From Tethya wilhelma (Eukaryota; Porifera; Demospongiae; Tethyida; Tethyidae): a stretch of DNA of 64,000 nucleotides. This document shows positions 45,113 through 55,794 of the stretch, piece after piece (position 1 is the stretch's first letter; every line of letters starts with the position of its first letter). The DNA lies in the NCBI GenBank assembly GCA_964030475.1, contig CAXIPT010000011.1, positions 1,685,780-1,749,779 of the forward strand, read 5' to 3'. The translations under genes and the position numbers were made by a program. Below the pieces are notes generated by a model. The model made no database searches. It saw nothing but the letters and a program-made list of their open reading frames with translations, and was not told where the DNA came from.

Positions 45113-45860
45113 ATTTTGTTTACATCCAAACATGACCACTATTCTGACAAAAGCTGTTGAATATGCTGTTAACTGCTGTGTATTCAATAGTACTAGCAAT
45201 CAACTTCGCTAAATCTCTTGTCTACTACTGTTTATGACATGAAAGGAAAGCTTTTAAAGCCACTTTAAATTAGTATAGATGGAACAGTTGAATACTTTGG
45301 TAAAGAGCACCTTTGAATCACTATCATGGTGTGCTGGCTCTAGTGATGCTCCTCCTGTTCAACATCCTCCCTCTGATGTTGCTGTGTCTCTTCCCCTGTC
45401 GAGGCTTGTAAAAGTGCATGCCTCACATTAAGGGAGAGACATTTATAACTGTATTAATTTCTAGGCGAATTTAAAGATGAACCTCAAGACTGCCGATACT
45501 TTGCTACTGTCTATCTGCTTTGAGGATTCATATATATTTGCAAGAGGATTGATTATTTCTTTTTAGTTCTAGGCTGCATGTTTGTTGCTGCACTTACATT
45601 ATTTCAACCTTCAAGCCATACAGAAAACTGCATCTTAACTACTTTGATACCATACTACTGTTCATGTTTACAATTTGCTTTGTTGTTTTGAATGGTATCT
45701 ATTAAATGAAAGAGTTTATTGAGACTACCTACATTGAATTCTCCACCAATTTTTTTTTTGCTTTGTAGCTCTTTTAATTCCATTGGTGATAGCTATCTTC
45801 TTGCCAGTTCAGGAGATTAAGAATTGTGTTAGAGAGTGTTTTTCTTGTATACATGTGTAA
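45113..45860 (+). pseudogene. receptor-like membrane-region relic, heavily decayed
   Basis: Recognisable scraps in order: PFCLHPNMTTI and TKAVEYAV, then the segment with YDMKGK, a LALVM-like stretch with LLFNILPLMLLCLFPC, FKDEPQDCRYFA, FKPYRK, and a 3' piece like FLPVQEIKN. Frames change many times and stops are frequent. No intact exon. Confidence 0.65.
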
Positions 45861-46673
45861 CCAGCGATTCCCCTAGAATTAAAACATGAACAGGGTGCTT
45901 AATGATATTCATTGAAATTTAATCTAATTAAGACTTAAAACCACACCCAGTTCTTTGATGTTTTCAATTGTGAGCAGGGTGGCCCCAAAGTTGAGCAGGG
46001 TGGGCCACCCTGCTCAATGTATGCTGGGGGAAACACTGGTCATGAATCATTCACTTATTAATGGAAAAAAAATTGTGATCACATACGATCTCAACCAGTT
46101 AACCACACCCTCTTGGGCAAATATTTAATGGTTTATTATTCAACTACAAATACTCCCCACCTTCAAAAAAAAAAAAAGAAAAAAGAAAAACGGCTATATG
46201 GTATTAAATTTTAATATACCGAATAACCAGAAATATTGATAGGGATTTTAATTTGACAGTTTGATGGTTAAAGTCCAAATTGTCAAATTTAAATCTTGCC
46301 AAGATTTTGGCTGCCGTATATGCATGTACTATGCGCATGCACAAATCATCCAATTTGAATATGTCAATATTTTTATTTTACATTCTGTGGAGNGCACACA
46401 AGCACATATACTGTGTTACTGGAACATGTAAGCATTTATGAAGATTCTTATGGTTTACGTATGCATGCATGCTTGCAAGTTCAGTATATATAGTGGTGCA
46501 TTTTTGCATACTTTAATTGTTACTATGTGAATTAAGAATTACTGCACCTTCAAATTGCATGTACATGTGATTGTTTACAACTTCTTTGAGCAGTTATATA
46601 TAATGTGTTTCTACATATTATTATGCAGACTTTGTTAAGTGATTATAATTATTATTATTGTAGTGAAAGAAAG
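45861..46673. other. spacer with N at 46393 and a hairpin
   Basis: A hairpin of GAGCAGGGTGG.CCC type lies at about 45970-46017 (GGGTGGGCCACCCTGCTC). The sequence after the N at 46393 resembles the upstream flank of the type A receptor 5' exon. Confidence 0.4.
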
Positions 46674-46921
46674 ATGACTTTAAAGGTATACTTGATTTTG
46701 TTGTCAATAGTAATAGGTAAAAAATATTGTTCCAGCTATGAATTTCAAAGTACTGCATCTACACTTGAAGTGTCCAGCCATACCTGTCTTCCACGGAATG
46801 AACCCAGTGTCAATGGTACCTGTGTGTGTTATTCTGTTGATGGATACTCTGCCTCTAAAATCCAATGCTTAGATAATGTACCTTCTCTTCCTTTTTGTTA
46901 TTGTATGTCATTCAACGAGAA
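46674..46921 (+). pseudogene. receptor type A 5' fragment, ends at N
   Basis: A signal peptide (MTLKVYLILLSIVIG) and ectodomain start (SSHTCLPRNEPSVNGTCVCY to LPFCYCMSFNE) are cut by the N at 46922. This shows what the 27055 copy is missing at its N-terminus. Right of the N the same region resumes in the opposite orientation. Confidence 0.7.
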
Positions 46922-46922
46922 N

Positions 46923-47075
46923 GGTACCATTGACATTGGGTTAATTCCATGGAAGACAAGAATGGCTAGACACTTCATGTGTAGACACAGTACTAGTGCT
47001 TTGAAATTCATAGTTGGAACAAAATCCTTTACTTATTACAATGGACAACAAAATCAAATACACTTTTAAAGTCAT
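46923..47075 (-). pseudogene. receptor type A 5' fragment on minus, frame-broken
   Basis: The minus strand encodes MTLKVYLILLSIVISKGFCS, then the ectodomain start as far as a GTACC at the N. A deletion or insertion near the TVSTHEVSSHSCLPWN segment shifts the frame. Start of the 1.85-kb block repeated at 51033-52845. Confidence 0.6.
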
Positions 47076-47634
47076 CTTTCTTTCACTACAATACATCACT
47101 TGAACTAACTCTGTAGAATTGTATACAGAAACGCAGTCACTATAATTATAACTACTCAAGAAGTTGTAAGCGTGCACATATTTGTACCACAATTAGAAGG
47201 TTCATTAATTCTTAATTCACCTGGTAACAATTACAGTACGTAAATATGCACAGTCATGCTGAACTTCCATGCATGGATGAATACACAAATGCTTGAATGC
47301 TCTATTAACACAGCTAGTATATATATTATTATGTGCCTATGTGCATTTCGTGGTCTTTGGGAAGGACCCAAAGTTAATTGCATGGTAGAACCCCTGAAAT
47401 TGATTGGAATATTGCCAGCCTACAAAGTATAAACAGTGCAGATGGCAACTAAAATCAACCATGATACACACAAAAGTATAGACATGAAGATAATACTATA
47501 GTCTAACGTAATATAAATTATTATTGTGACAATGTAAACACATCACAAGCCCGGCTATTGCATACATATGCATGATTGTAAAAGAAATACTAAATACAAT
47601 TTCAGGTAGAAAGCTAGCATGAAATTAGATGCTT

Positions 47635-47900
47635 AACTAACAATTGGAGGAAGAAGAGGGAGATACTTAATAAGTTATATTTATGTGATCCAATCGATAA
47701 TATTATGGCAAACTGTCTTCTGGTTCTAAGGTGGTTCCTTAAATATTGTCACACATAGAAGAAAAACTCTTTTTTAACACATTTTTTTAAATCTTATAAA
47801 CTGGCAAGAAGATGGTTAGAAGGACACCATCGTCATAGATAAAGTGAATTGAATTGTGACATCATTTTTGCACACTATACATACTAGTAGTAAAATTAAA
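47635..47900 (-). pseudogene. receptor C-terminal relic
   Basis: The minus strand shows interrupted forms of the last membrane segment and tail (PVYKIKK-like, LEPEDSLPY, RLDH). Stops and frame changes throughout. Its counterpart is at 51725-51945. Confidence 0.5.
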
Positions 47901-48404
47901 CTTGCACATGCATCACATGCATGCATGCACCAGTAAACTCTTAAAGTAATAATTATTAAGGTAAAGAGTTATTCTGACGATTGAAAACTTAAAATTTGGC
48001 AGCTGAGAATAATTATCAAGAACACAATTACTTCATCATTGCTGTATACGTAGTTTACTCTATACCATTTCAAAACTTATAAGATCATAATAATATTATC
48101 TCAATTGATGTTGAAACTGGATTTTTGAAGTATTTTTATCAACTTCACATTGTGCAAAATAAACTGTTTTTATTATACATGGAATAAACTGTATGGAAAA
48201 TGATATACTATATAATATAGTCTAGTGAATGTTACTATGCAGCTAGCTTATAATCCATTTAACAAAAACATAATTTTACCAGAACAAACTTTCACTAAAT
48301 TAATGTCAAAAGCATAATGAGCGAACAAAGCTACTGTAAAAACACTACATGCATGCATTAAAACTTCAAACACACTCAGTCTAACAAAACAAAATAATCC
48401 CCCA

Positions 48405-48665
48405 GTATCCTGCACATCGAGCAAAATAATTCATCCGTGTAATCCAGTCTATACAGTAAGCCTCTTCTGATTCAAAAGTGTCTCCTCTAATACGTTCACA
48501 CTCACATGCAAACAAACACAGCATCAAAACGGCGCTTTATCATTTCAACTGGATAAAAGATGCATGGTTATCAGCAAACCAATGCCATAGAGGAGATGAA
48601 GTAGGATGAAAAACCAACAAAAGATAAAAGAGCTGGATTGCATGGTTTCTCCATCAGAGTATTAC
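48405..48665 (-). pseudogene. second receptor C-terminal relic
   Basis: The minus strand shows LLYGIGLLIT-like sequence followed by broken tail residues. Its counterpart is at 52480-52925. Confidence 0.5.
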
Positions 48666-48775
48666 CCAAAACATAGCCAAGTATTTAAAATTAAGACTAA
48701 AGTAGATTGCAAGTAAAAGTATAAGTTGAATTTTGATTTTTTATTTAGCTTAAATAATTTATAATTTATGGCTAT

Positions 48776-48812
48776 NNNNNNNNNNNNNNNNNNNNNNNNN
48801 NNNNNNNNNNNN
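48776..48812. other. N tract (37 bases)
   Basis: Assembly gap at the right edge of the duplicated block. Repeat B begins directly after it. Confidence 0.95.
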
Positions 48813-49215
48813 TAATGCACGTGGATAATGACCTTTGAACTCTACCTACAAGATGGCTGAATTGTTGTACATGAATTTATATACTAAGTTTCAAAGCTTT
48901 CTAGTTTTTGTTTAGGCATATTTATGATCAAAACGAGTATCAAGGAATGTAGTACCTATGAAAAGAACTTACTTCGTACTATCAAAGTTGGCTCAACACA
49001 TTCTGGTTCTCTGGAAATCCTTTTAAAGTAAGTCAGTTAGGAAGTACGTAAGTAAGTACGTTAGAGAACAAAAATGGCACTATGATGGCTTTCCACTAGC
49101 ACTCTCTACGAGTGCTGAGGAAAGTTTTTGTGAGCCTTAGGCCTTGCATGCTATTGGTAATCTGCCAGTGAGAGCCTCTGAGCAACTTTGAAGGTTTAAT
49201 TTTGTTTGACTAGAT
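48813..49215 (+). repeat. interspersed repeat B, 5' part missing
   Basis: Starts within the repeat (AATGACCTTTGAACT region) after the N tract and runs to the family A element. Same landmarks as 10350-10745. Confidence 0.6.
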
Positions 49216-49220
49216 TTTTA

Positions 49221-49617
49221 CAAGTAGTAAAAATTTCAAAAAATAAGCAGTGTAGGAATGGGCAGTGTGGTAAAAAGTATTGGAACAAGGATGGTCTCAA
49301 TTTCGGCACATGACTACTTCATTTTCATTTTTGATCCCTCATTGCTAATTGTCATAAATGGTTCACAGAATGATCTGTATACTTGAATAGCTAATCAGTA
49401 TGGATCACATACTAATGGTTCAAATTTCTACCAATCTTATCACTTAGCTAATAAGTGGAACAAACTATGGCAGGCAGGATTAAATTACTCGCCAAGACTC
49501 AATTGGGCACAAAAAATGAAGTAGTCATGTGCCGAAATTGAGACCATCCTTGTTCCAATACTTTTTACCGCACTGCCCATTCCTACACTGCTTATTTTTT
49601 GAAATTTTTACTACTTG
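49221..49617. mobile_element. family A inverted-repeat element, best-preserved copy
   Basis: 17-bp outer ends CAAGTAGTAAAAATTTC and GAAATTTTTACTACTTG are perfect complements. Arms of about 105 bp also contain GTGTAGGAATGGGCAGTG and CACATGACTACTTCATTTT. Flanked on both sides by repeat B, suggesting insertion into B or a B-A-B composite. Confidence 0.75.
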
Positions 49618-49620
49618 TTC

Positions 49621-50152
49621 ATTCACTTTTTTCAACACTACAGTGAGGAGACTATCAGAGACTGGTTAGTCCCTACAAAAAGTTATCTGAGTAGAAGCTA
49701 TATACATTGGCTGCTAGGGTAGCTAATGCGCATGCGCATAATAATGCCACGTGGATAATCAATGACCTTTGAACTCTACAAGAAGATGGCTACATTCAAG
49801 TACATGAATTTATACTCTCAGTTTCAAAGCTTTCTAGTTTTTATTTAGGCTTATTTGTGATTAAAACGAGTATCAATGAATGTAGTACCTATGAAAAGAA
49901 CTTACTTTGTGCTGTCAGAGTTGGCTCAACGCATTCTGGTTCTCTGGAAATGCTTTTCAAGTAAGTCAGTTAGGAAGTAAGTACGTACGTTAGCAGAACA
50001 AAAATGGCATTATTGTGGCTTCCCACCAGCTCTCTCTACGAGTGCAGAGAAAAGTTTCTGTGAGTTTAGGCCTTGCATGCAGTTGATAATCTGTCAGTAA
50101 GAGCCTCTGAGCAAGTTTGAAGACTCAATTTTGTTTGGTTAAATTTTTATGA
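49621..50152 (+). repeat. interspersed repeat B, near-complete copy
   Basis: Runs from ACTATCAGAGACTGG through GCGCATGCGCATAATAATGC to the TTTGTTTGGTTAAATTTTTATG end, parallel to 10240-10760. Confidence 0.6.
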
Positions 50153-50298
50153 TCATAAACATTTTGTATTGTGTCTATGGGACATTCGACCCATTCCTAC
50201 TATACGTACTACCGTACGTATGATAGTGACCAACATTTTGTATTGTGTCTATGGGACAGTCGGCCCATTCCTACTATACGTACTACCGTACGTATGAT
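50153..50298. repeat. tandem pair of the repeat-B terminal hairpin unit
   Basis: Two adjacent copies of a unit of about 70 bp (AACATTTTGTATTGTGTCTA ... TACGTACTACCGTACGTATG). The single copy is at about 10756-10830. The terminal TACGTAC...GTACGTA is itself palindromic. Confidence 0.7.
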
Positions 50299-50429
50299 AC
50301 AAAATCAAAGCAAATTATTATGCTTCTAAAAGTTCTATGACTATAGTAACCATTACATTAGGTGGAAAGGAATGCATGGGCGAGGCCCCGTATGTATAAT
50401 CAACAAAATACATTATAATAATATTATGT

Positions 50430-51174
50430 TTGTATATAGCTATATTGTTTGGATGCAAACAAACTGGAGTATATAGAGCACGAAAAAAATCATGGTTCCA
50501 AATTCCATAAAAAGATGACCAAATCTTAAATAACCAAACTGATTCTTTGCTTGTCCAATAATTCATGAAAAAATATTCAATGACGGCTGGTGACATCATA
50601 ACTTGGCTTGTTAAAACAAAGCCATTAATTAAACTTGAAGTTACAGATATTCGAAATGTTAGAACTAGCACAAAGAAGACTGTCAGTGGGATCGAAATAA
50701 TTAAGCAACAGCAATGTATTTTATCCAGTTGTACTTGTAGTCAGTACAGTTGACACAAGTTCGATTCATTTCGAGACTAGCACAAGCTTCACTATTAATA
50801 TTTGTTAAGTTTATATTCTTGACAATCACTTGATATCGACGATAACCAGTGAATACCCGTCGCCCAGGATCAGTTGGTGATACATAACATCTGAATTTGC
50901 AAAAGCCTATGACAGTTCTATTGAACCTCTCATTGAATGACATGCAGTAACAAAAAGGAAGAGAAGGTACATTATCTAAGCATTGTATTTTAGAGGCGGA
51001 GTATCCATCAACAGAAAAACACACACAGGTACCATTGACATTGGGTTCATTCCGTGGAAGACAGGTATGGCTGGACGCTTCAAGTGTAGACACAGTACTT
51101 TGAAATTCATAGTTGGAACGAAATCCTTTACTTATTACTATTGACAACAGAATCAAATACACTTTTAAAGTCAT
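50430..51174 (-). pseudogene. chimeric receptor relic: type A ectodomain joined to type C membrane region
   Basis: The minus strand starts MTLKVYLILLSIVISKGFRS at 51174 and has an open ectodomain (SSHTCLPRNEP, CVCFSVDGYSASKIQC, LPFCYCMSFNERFNRTVI, DPGRRVFTGYRRYQV). It has an in-frame loss of about 63 bp covering GQMCGSC to SYSLA (ASLEMNRT joins CVNCTDYKYN). After IAVA the frame breaks. The following membrane part matches the 34.6-kb type C copy (MNYWTSKES, LYTPVCLHPNN) and stops near 50430. Confidence 0.7.
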
Positions 51175-52845
51175 CTTTCTTTCACTACAATACATCACTT
51201 GAACTATATATAACTCTGTAGAATTGTATACAGAAACGCAGTCACTATAATTATAACTACTCAAGAAGTTGTAAGCGTGAACATATTTGTACCGCAATTA
51301 GAAGGTTCATTAATTCTTAATTCACCTGGTAACAATTACAGTACGTAAATATGCACAGTCATGCTGAACTTCCATGCATGGATGAATACACAAACGCTTG
51401 AATGCTCTATTAACACAGTATATATATTATTATGTGCCTATGTACATTTCGTGGTCTTTGGGAAGGACCCAAATTGCATGGTATAGAACCCCTGAAATTG
51501 ATTGGAATATTGCCAGCCTACAAAGTATGAACAGTGCGGATGACAACTAAAATCAACCATGATACACACAAAAGTATAAACATAATGATAATACTTAGTC
51601 TAACGTAATTATTGTGACAATGCAAACACATCACAAGCCCGGCTATTGCATACATGATTGTAAAAGAAATACTAATTAAAATACAATTTCAGGTAGAAAG
51701 CTAGCATGAAATTAGATGCTTAACTAACAATTGGAGGAAGAAGAGGGAGATACTTATATTCATGTGATCCAATCGATGATATTATGGCAAACTTTCTTCT
51801 GGTTCTAAGGTGGTTCCTTTAATATTGTCACACATACAAGAAAAACTCTTTTTATTAATAATACATTTTTTTAATCTTATGAACTGGCAAGAAGATGGCT
51901 AGAAGGACACCATCATTATAGATAAAGTGAATTGCATTGTGACATCATTTTTGCACACTATACATACTAGTAGAAAAATTAAACTTGCACATCACATGCA
52001 TGCATGTACCAGTAAACTCTTAAAGTAATAATTATTAAGGTAAAGAGTTATTCTGACGATTGAAAACTAAGAATTTGGCAGCTAAGAATAATTATCAAGA
52101 ACAAAACCACTTCATCATTGCTGTATACGTAGTTTACTCTATACCATTTCAAAACTTCTAATATCATAATTATCTCAATTGATGTTGAAACTGGATTTTT
52201 GAAGCATTTTTATCAACTTCACATTGTGCAAAATAAACTGTTTTTATACGTGGAATAAACTGTATAGAAAATGATATACTATATAATATAGTCTAGTGAA
52301 TGTTACTGTGCAGCTAGCTTACAATTCATTCAACAATAACATAATTTTACCAGAACAAACTTAAATTAATATCAAAAGTATAATGGGCAAACAAAGCTAC
52401 TGTAACACTACATGCATTAAAACTTCAAATACACTCAGTCTAACAAACACAATATAATCCCCTAGTATCTTAGGTGCGCATCAAGAAAAATAATTCATCC
52501 GTGTAATCCAGTCTATACAGTAAGCCCTCTTCTGATTCAAAAGTGTCTCCTCTAATATGTTCATACACACATGCAAACAAACACAGCATCAAAACGACGC
52601 TTTATCATTTTAACTGGAAAGAAGATGGTTATCAGCAAACCAATGCCATAAAGGAGATGAACAAGAAGGACTAGGATCAAAAACCAACAAAAGATAAAAG
52701 AGCTGGATTGGTTTCTCCATCAGAGTATTACCCAAAACATAGCCAAGTATATAAAATTAAGACTAAAGTAGATTGCAAGTAAAAGTATAAGTTGAATTTT
52801 GATTTTTTATTTAGCTTAAATAGTTTATAATTTATGGCTATTTAC
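51033..52845. repeat. segmental duplicate of 46923-48775
   Basis: See the partner. Here the block is continuous with the fuller receptor 5' sequence (to 50701) on one side and with more receptor relic (to 52925) on the other, so this is probably the original context. Confidence 0.7.
51725..51945 (-). pseudogene. receptor C-terminal relic
   Basis: Counterpart of 47635-47900. The broken tail and last membrane segment are recognisable on minus. Confidence 0.5.
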
Positions 52846-52925
52846 TATATAGCAAGGAATAAATAAAAGGAGATTCAGAATCCTGAGTAATGTGGCAAAG
52901 CATAGGTATAGTCTCAAGGTTCATC
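52480..52925 (-). pseudogene. receptor relic, membrane region to tail
   Basis: The minus strand keeps DEPxDYTY-like sequence near 52905-52925, a following LNLLLF-like segment, and near 52640 the LLYGIGLLIT segment with a broken tail. Internal deletions and stops. Confidence 0.5.
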
Positions 52926-53555
52926 AGGCAAATTAGTCAAGTGATTGCATGCATGCTTGCATTGACTAATGAGCAAACTGACCAACATTTAATTGACACA
53001 TGAAAATGGAGTAGTCATGTGACGAAATTTAGATATTAGACTTATTTCATTGCTTTACAGCACTGCCTATTTCTTCAATGGCTATTTTTTTTCTGCTTGT
53101 AGTTATTAATAGAAGTTTAACTGGAAATAGTGAGAAATATACAGTGAAATTGTTCACATAAATACAATGCCATAGCAGTAGTCATGATTTCAAATGTTAC
53201 ATTTGCATGTCGAAAATGGATTTTTGATGTATCTTAAAGCAACTTCACTGTGATGGAGCAAACCATATATAACACTGAATTAATGTAATCATTCACAGTA
53301 GCATAATCATCTTAAGCTTTGTCAGCACATTTATAGCTATACTGACTATAATTTGCATACCATGCAAGTATGTAATTGAACAGTATATCTAGAAAATATT
53401 AATGACAAGTTTGAAATCTGTTTTGAGTCAACATGTCCAAATGTTTACATTAAAACAAAAGGCTACATGTTTGCATTGATTTAAGAATTAAGACATCACA
53501 TTAGAAACACACAAAACTAAGTATACAAATTTAATAAACCATTGAGTAATATACA
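52926..53555. other. type D receptor 3' flank and family A fragment
   Basis: About 52985-53100 contains a degenerate family A arm (AAAATGGAGTAGTCATGTG). About 53100-53555 is the inverted, diverged equivalent of 37156-37800. No gene. Confidence 0.5.
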
Positions 53556-55364
53556 CTAGTGTTTGGTGAGAAGAGGAGGGTACTCATCCATGTGATCCAG
53601 TCGATATGGTAGCCGGTCTTCAGGCTCTAAAGTGGTTCCTCTAACGTAGTTATACACACGAGCAAACACAACTTCTAAATGAAGTCTTATTTTTTGAACA
53701 GGGAAGAAGATGGTTATCAGCATACCAACCCCATAGAGGAGATGAACAAGAGGGACCACAATCCAAATTATAGGGAAAATGTTTACAGTGAAAGAATCAA
53801 TTTTTCCATGATAGTATTTAGCCAAAATATGGGCAGGTACAAGGTTATAACTGACTGCAAGTGAAAGCATAAATAATGAATCTGAATTGCTGAATTTTGA
53901 TTTTCTATATGGTTTAAAGATGGCTATGACAACTGATGCAGAGGCAAGAACGATACAGCTAAATGGAAAATATACAAATCCATTAGCAAGAAACAAAGAA
54001 AGAAGATTCCTCAGTAAGAGATAAAATGCTGCAAAGTATCTGTAGTCTCGAGGTTCATCTTTAAACTCCCCTAGAAATACAGCTACAAATTCTCTCAAAG
54101 TTTCTCGCTTAATGCTGAAGTAGTTGAGACATTTATGAAAGCTTCGACAGGGGAAGAGACAAAGTAACATTAGAGGGAAGATGTTGAACAGGACGAGCAT
54201 CACTAGAGCCAACACACCAAAGGGAAGGTGCTCTGTACCAAAGTATGGAACTGTTGCATCCATACTGAGATAGTGCTGCTTTAAACGGTTTCCTCTTATG
54301 TCATACAGAGTAGTAGGCATTAGTAGGTCTAATGAAGTATTGAGAATCTTCACGTATGAAAGAAGTATGAATGTAGCAAATGCTCCAATGAGGCTATTTT
54401 TGATATCCCACTCATTACGGATACATCGGACAAATTTGTAAAATGGTCTCCATAGTGACACAACTCTAGGATAATGATAGTGTAAACTGGCAAAGATGTA
54501 TATGATGATTACTAGCAGTAATGGGTAGACAGCAACTGCGTATTCAAGAGCACTAGCCTGAAGAGCAGTCATGTTTGGATGTAAACAAAATGGAGTGTAG
54601 AGTGCACGAAAGAAGTCAAGATTCCATATTCCACAGAATGCTGAAAAAAACTTAAACGCAACTGTGATAGTCATTGCATTTAAATATGCCTCAATTAAGT
54701 ATTTAATAGTAGCTGGAGACATTGCAATTTGGCTAGTTAATACAAACCCATTCATTAAACTTGAAGCTGCTGATATCCGAAATGTTATAACAATCACAAA
54801 AAAGACTGTCAGTGGAAGATAAGCAACAGCAATGTACTTTATCCAGTTGTACTTGTAGTCTGAACACTCCACGCAGGCTGAGCTGTAAGAGTAGACAGGA
54901 GGAGCAAATCCATCTTGACACTTACCACAGAGTTGTCCAGTTCGATTGAATTGAAAGCAAGTATTTTTATTAAACTCTGTCTCATTGAGACTTTCTAAAT
55001 CAACAATGATTTCATATCGATTATATCCAGAGTATTCTTTTCATCCAGGATCACTAAGTCCAACATAACATCGAATGCTGCAAAATCCCACAACAGCCAT
55101 TAGGACATCAGGATGATGACGATCATCATAGTAAGACAGACAGTTGCAATACGGAAGAGAAAGAGTATTGTTCCTTAAACACCATACAATTGTGTTGGAA
55201 GATGGATCGCTCAGATGTTTTGTGTAGTTGTTACACTGACAAGTACCATCGCCTGTGAGCTCAGTCCACGGAGGACAGGTAATATTGGTTGTTGATGTCA
55301 CATCTTTGTAGAGAGAACCTTCAGCCAGGACCAAACTCACTAAAACTAATGCAATACTCAGCAT
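53556..55364 (-). pseudogene. receptor-like multipass membrane protein (type D), single nonsense codon
   Basis: The minus-strand ATG at 55364 starts MLSIALVLVSLVLAEGS. The ectodomain (CPPWTEL, CQCNNYTKH, YCNCLSYYDD, GFCSIRCYVGLSDPG) runs to a TGA at 55041-55043, where the 35-kb paralogue has CGA (Arg). The same frame continues without further breaks: KEYSGYNRYE, QLCGKCQDGFAPPVYSYSSA, about eight membrane segments and the tail PYRLDHMDEYPPLLTKH to 53556. One C-to-T transition is therefore the only lesion in about 602 codons. It could be a null allele, an assembly error or a recent pseudogene. Confidence 0.78.
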
Positions 55365-55794
55365 TATTATTGACTACAACAGTATGACCACGTTTAACAC
55401 TTTTCCTTTTGGCTGCTTCCTAATCCATAGAAAATGAACTGATTTTTTTAATGCATGAGTATGTATTATATCAGTCTATATATAAACAGAGTGCAGGATA
55501 ATATTTATACTATTATTAAAGTATAGAAATTAAATAGCTGTTTACTGTTTACTTAGCAAAAGTACACACTTTCATTGATTAGATTTACTTAGCTAATAGT
55601 TATTTCAGTAGAGAAATCAGATATAATATATACTAACGTTTTGCAAAATCAAAGCAAACTTTTTATTATGCTTCTAAAAGTTCCATGATTAGTGTAAGAC
55701 TAGTAAGTAACCATTACATTTGGTGAAAAGGAATGCATAGGGGGCTTGTATCATAAATTATATAAACAACAAAATAATATTTTTCTATCTTAAG
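55365..55794. other. upstream flank of type D receptor, inverted match to 34985-35365
   Basis: Shares TTTTAATGCATGAGTATGT, the GTAAACAG and CTAAGTAA tracts, and AAGCATAATAA with the region upstream of 35366. It probably contains the promoter and 5' UTR. A TATATATAA stretch lies about 100 bp upstream of the start in both copies. Confidence 0.5.

Larger units (their letters stand above)
46923..48775. repeat. 1.85-kb segmental duplicate (partner 51033-52845)
   Basis: Same orientation and nearly identical throughout, including small details of the spacer (the run ATGCATGGATGAATACACAAA, and TTTGGGAAGGACCCAAA). It is bounded by N 46922 on the left and the N tract 48776-48812 on the right. Differences are small indels and substitutions, at allele or recent-duplicate level. 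Confidence 0.75.

Noticed and set aside
55041..55043. TGA as a possible selenocysteine codon
   Set aside because: The paralogue has Arg (CGA) at the site, and I saw no reason to expect a selenoprotein. A plain nonsense change is simpler.
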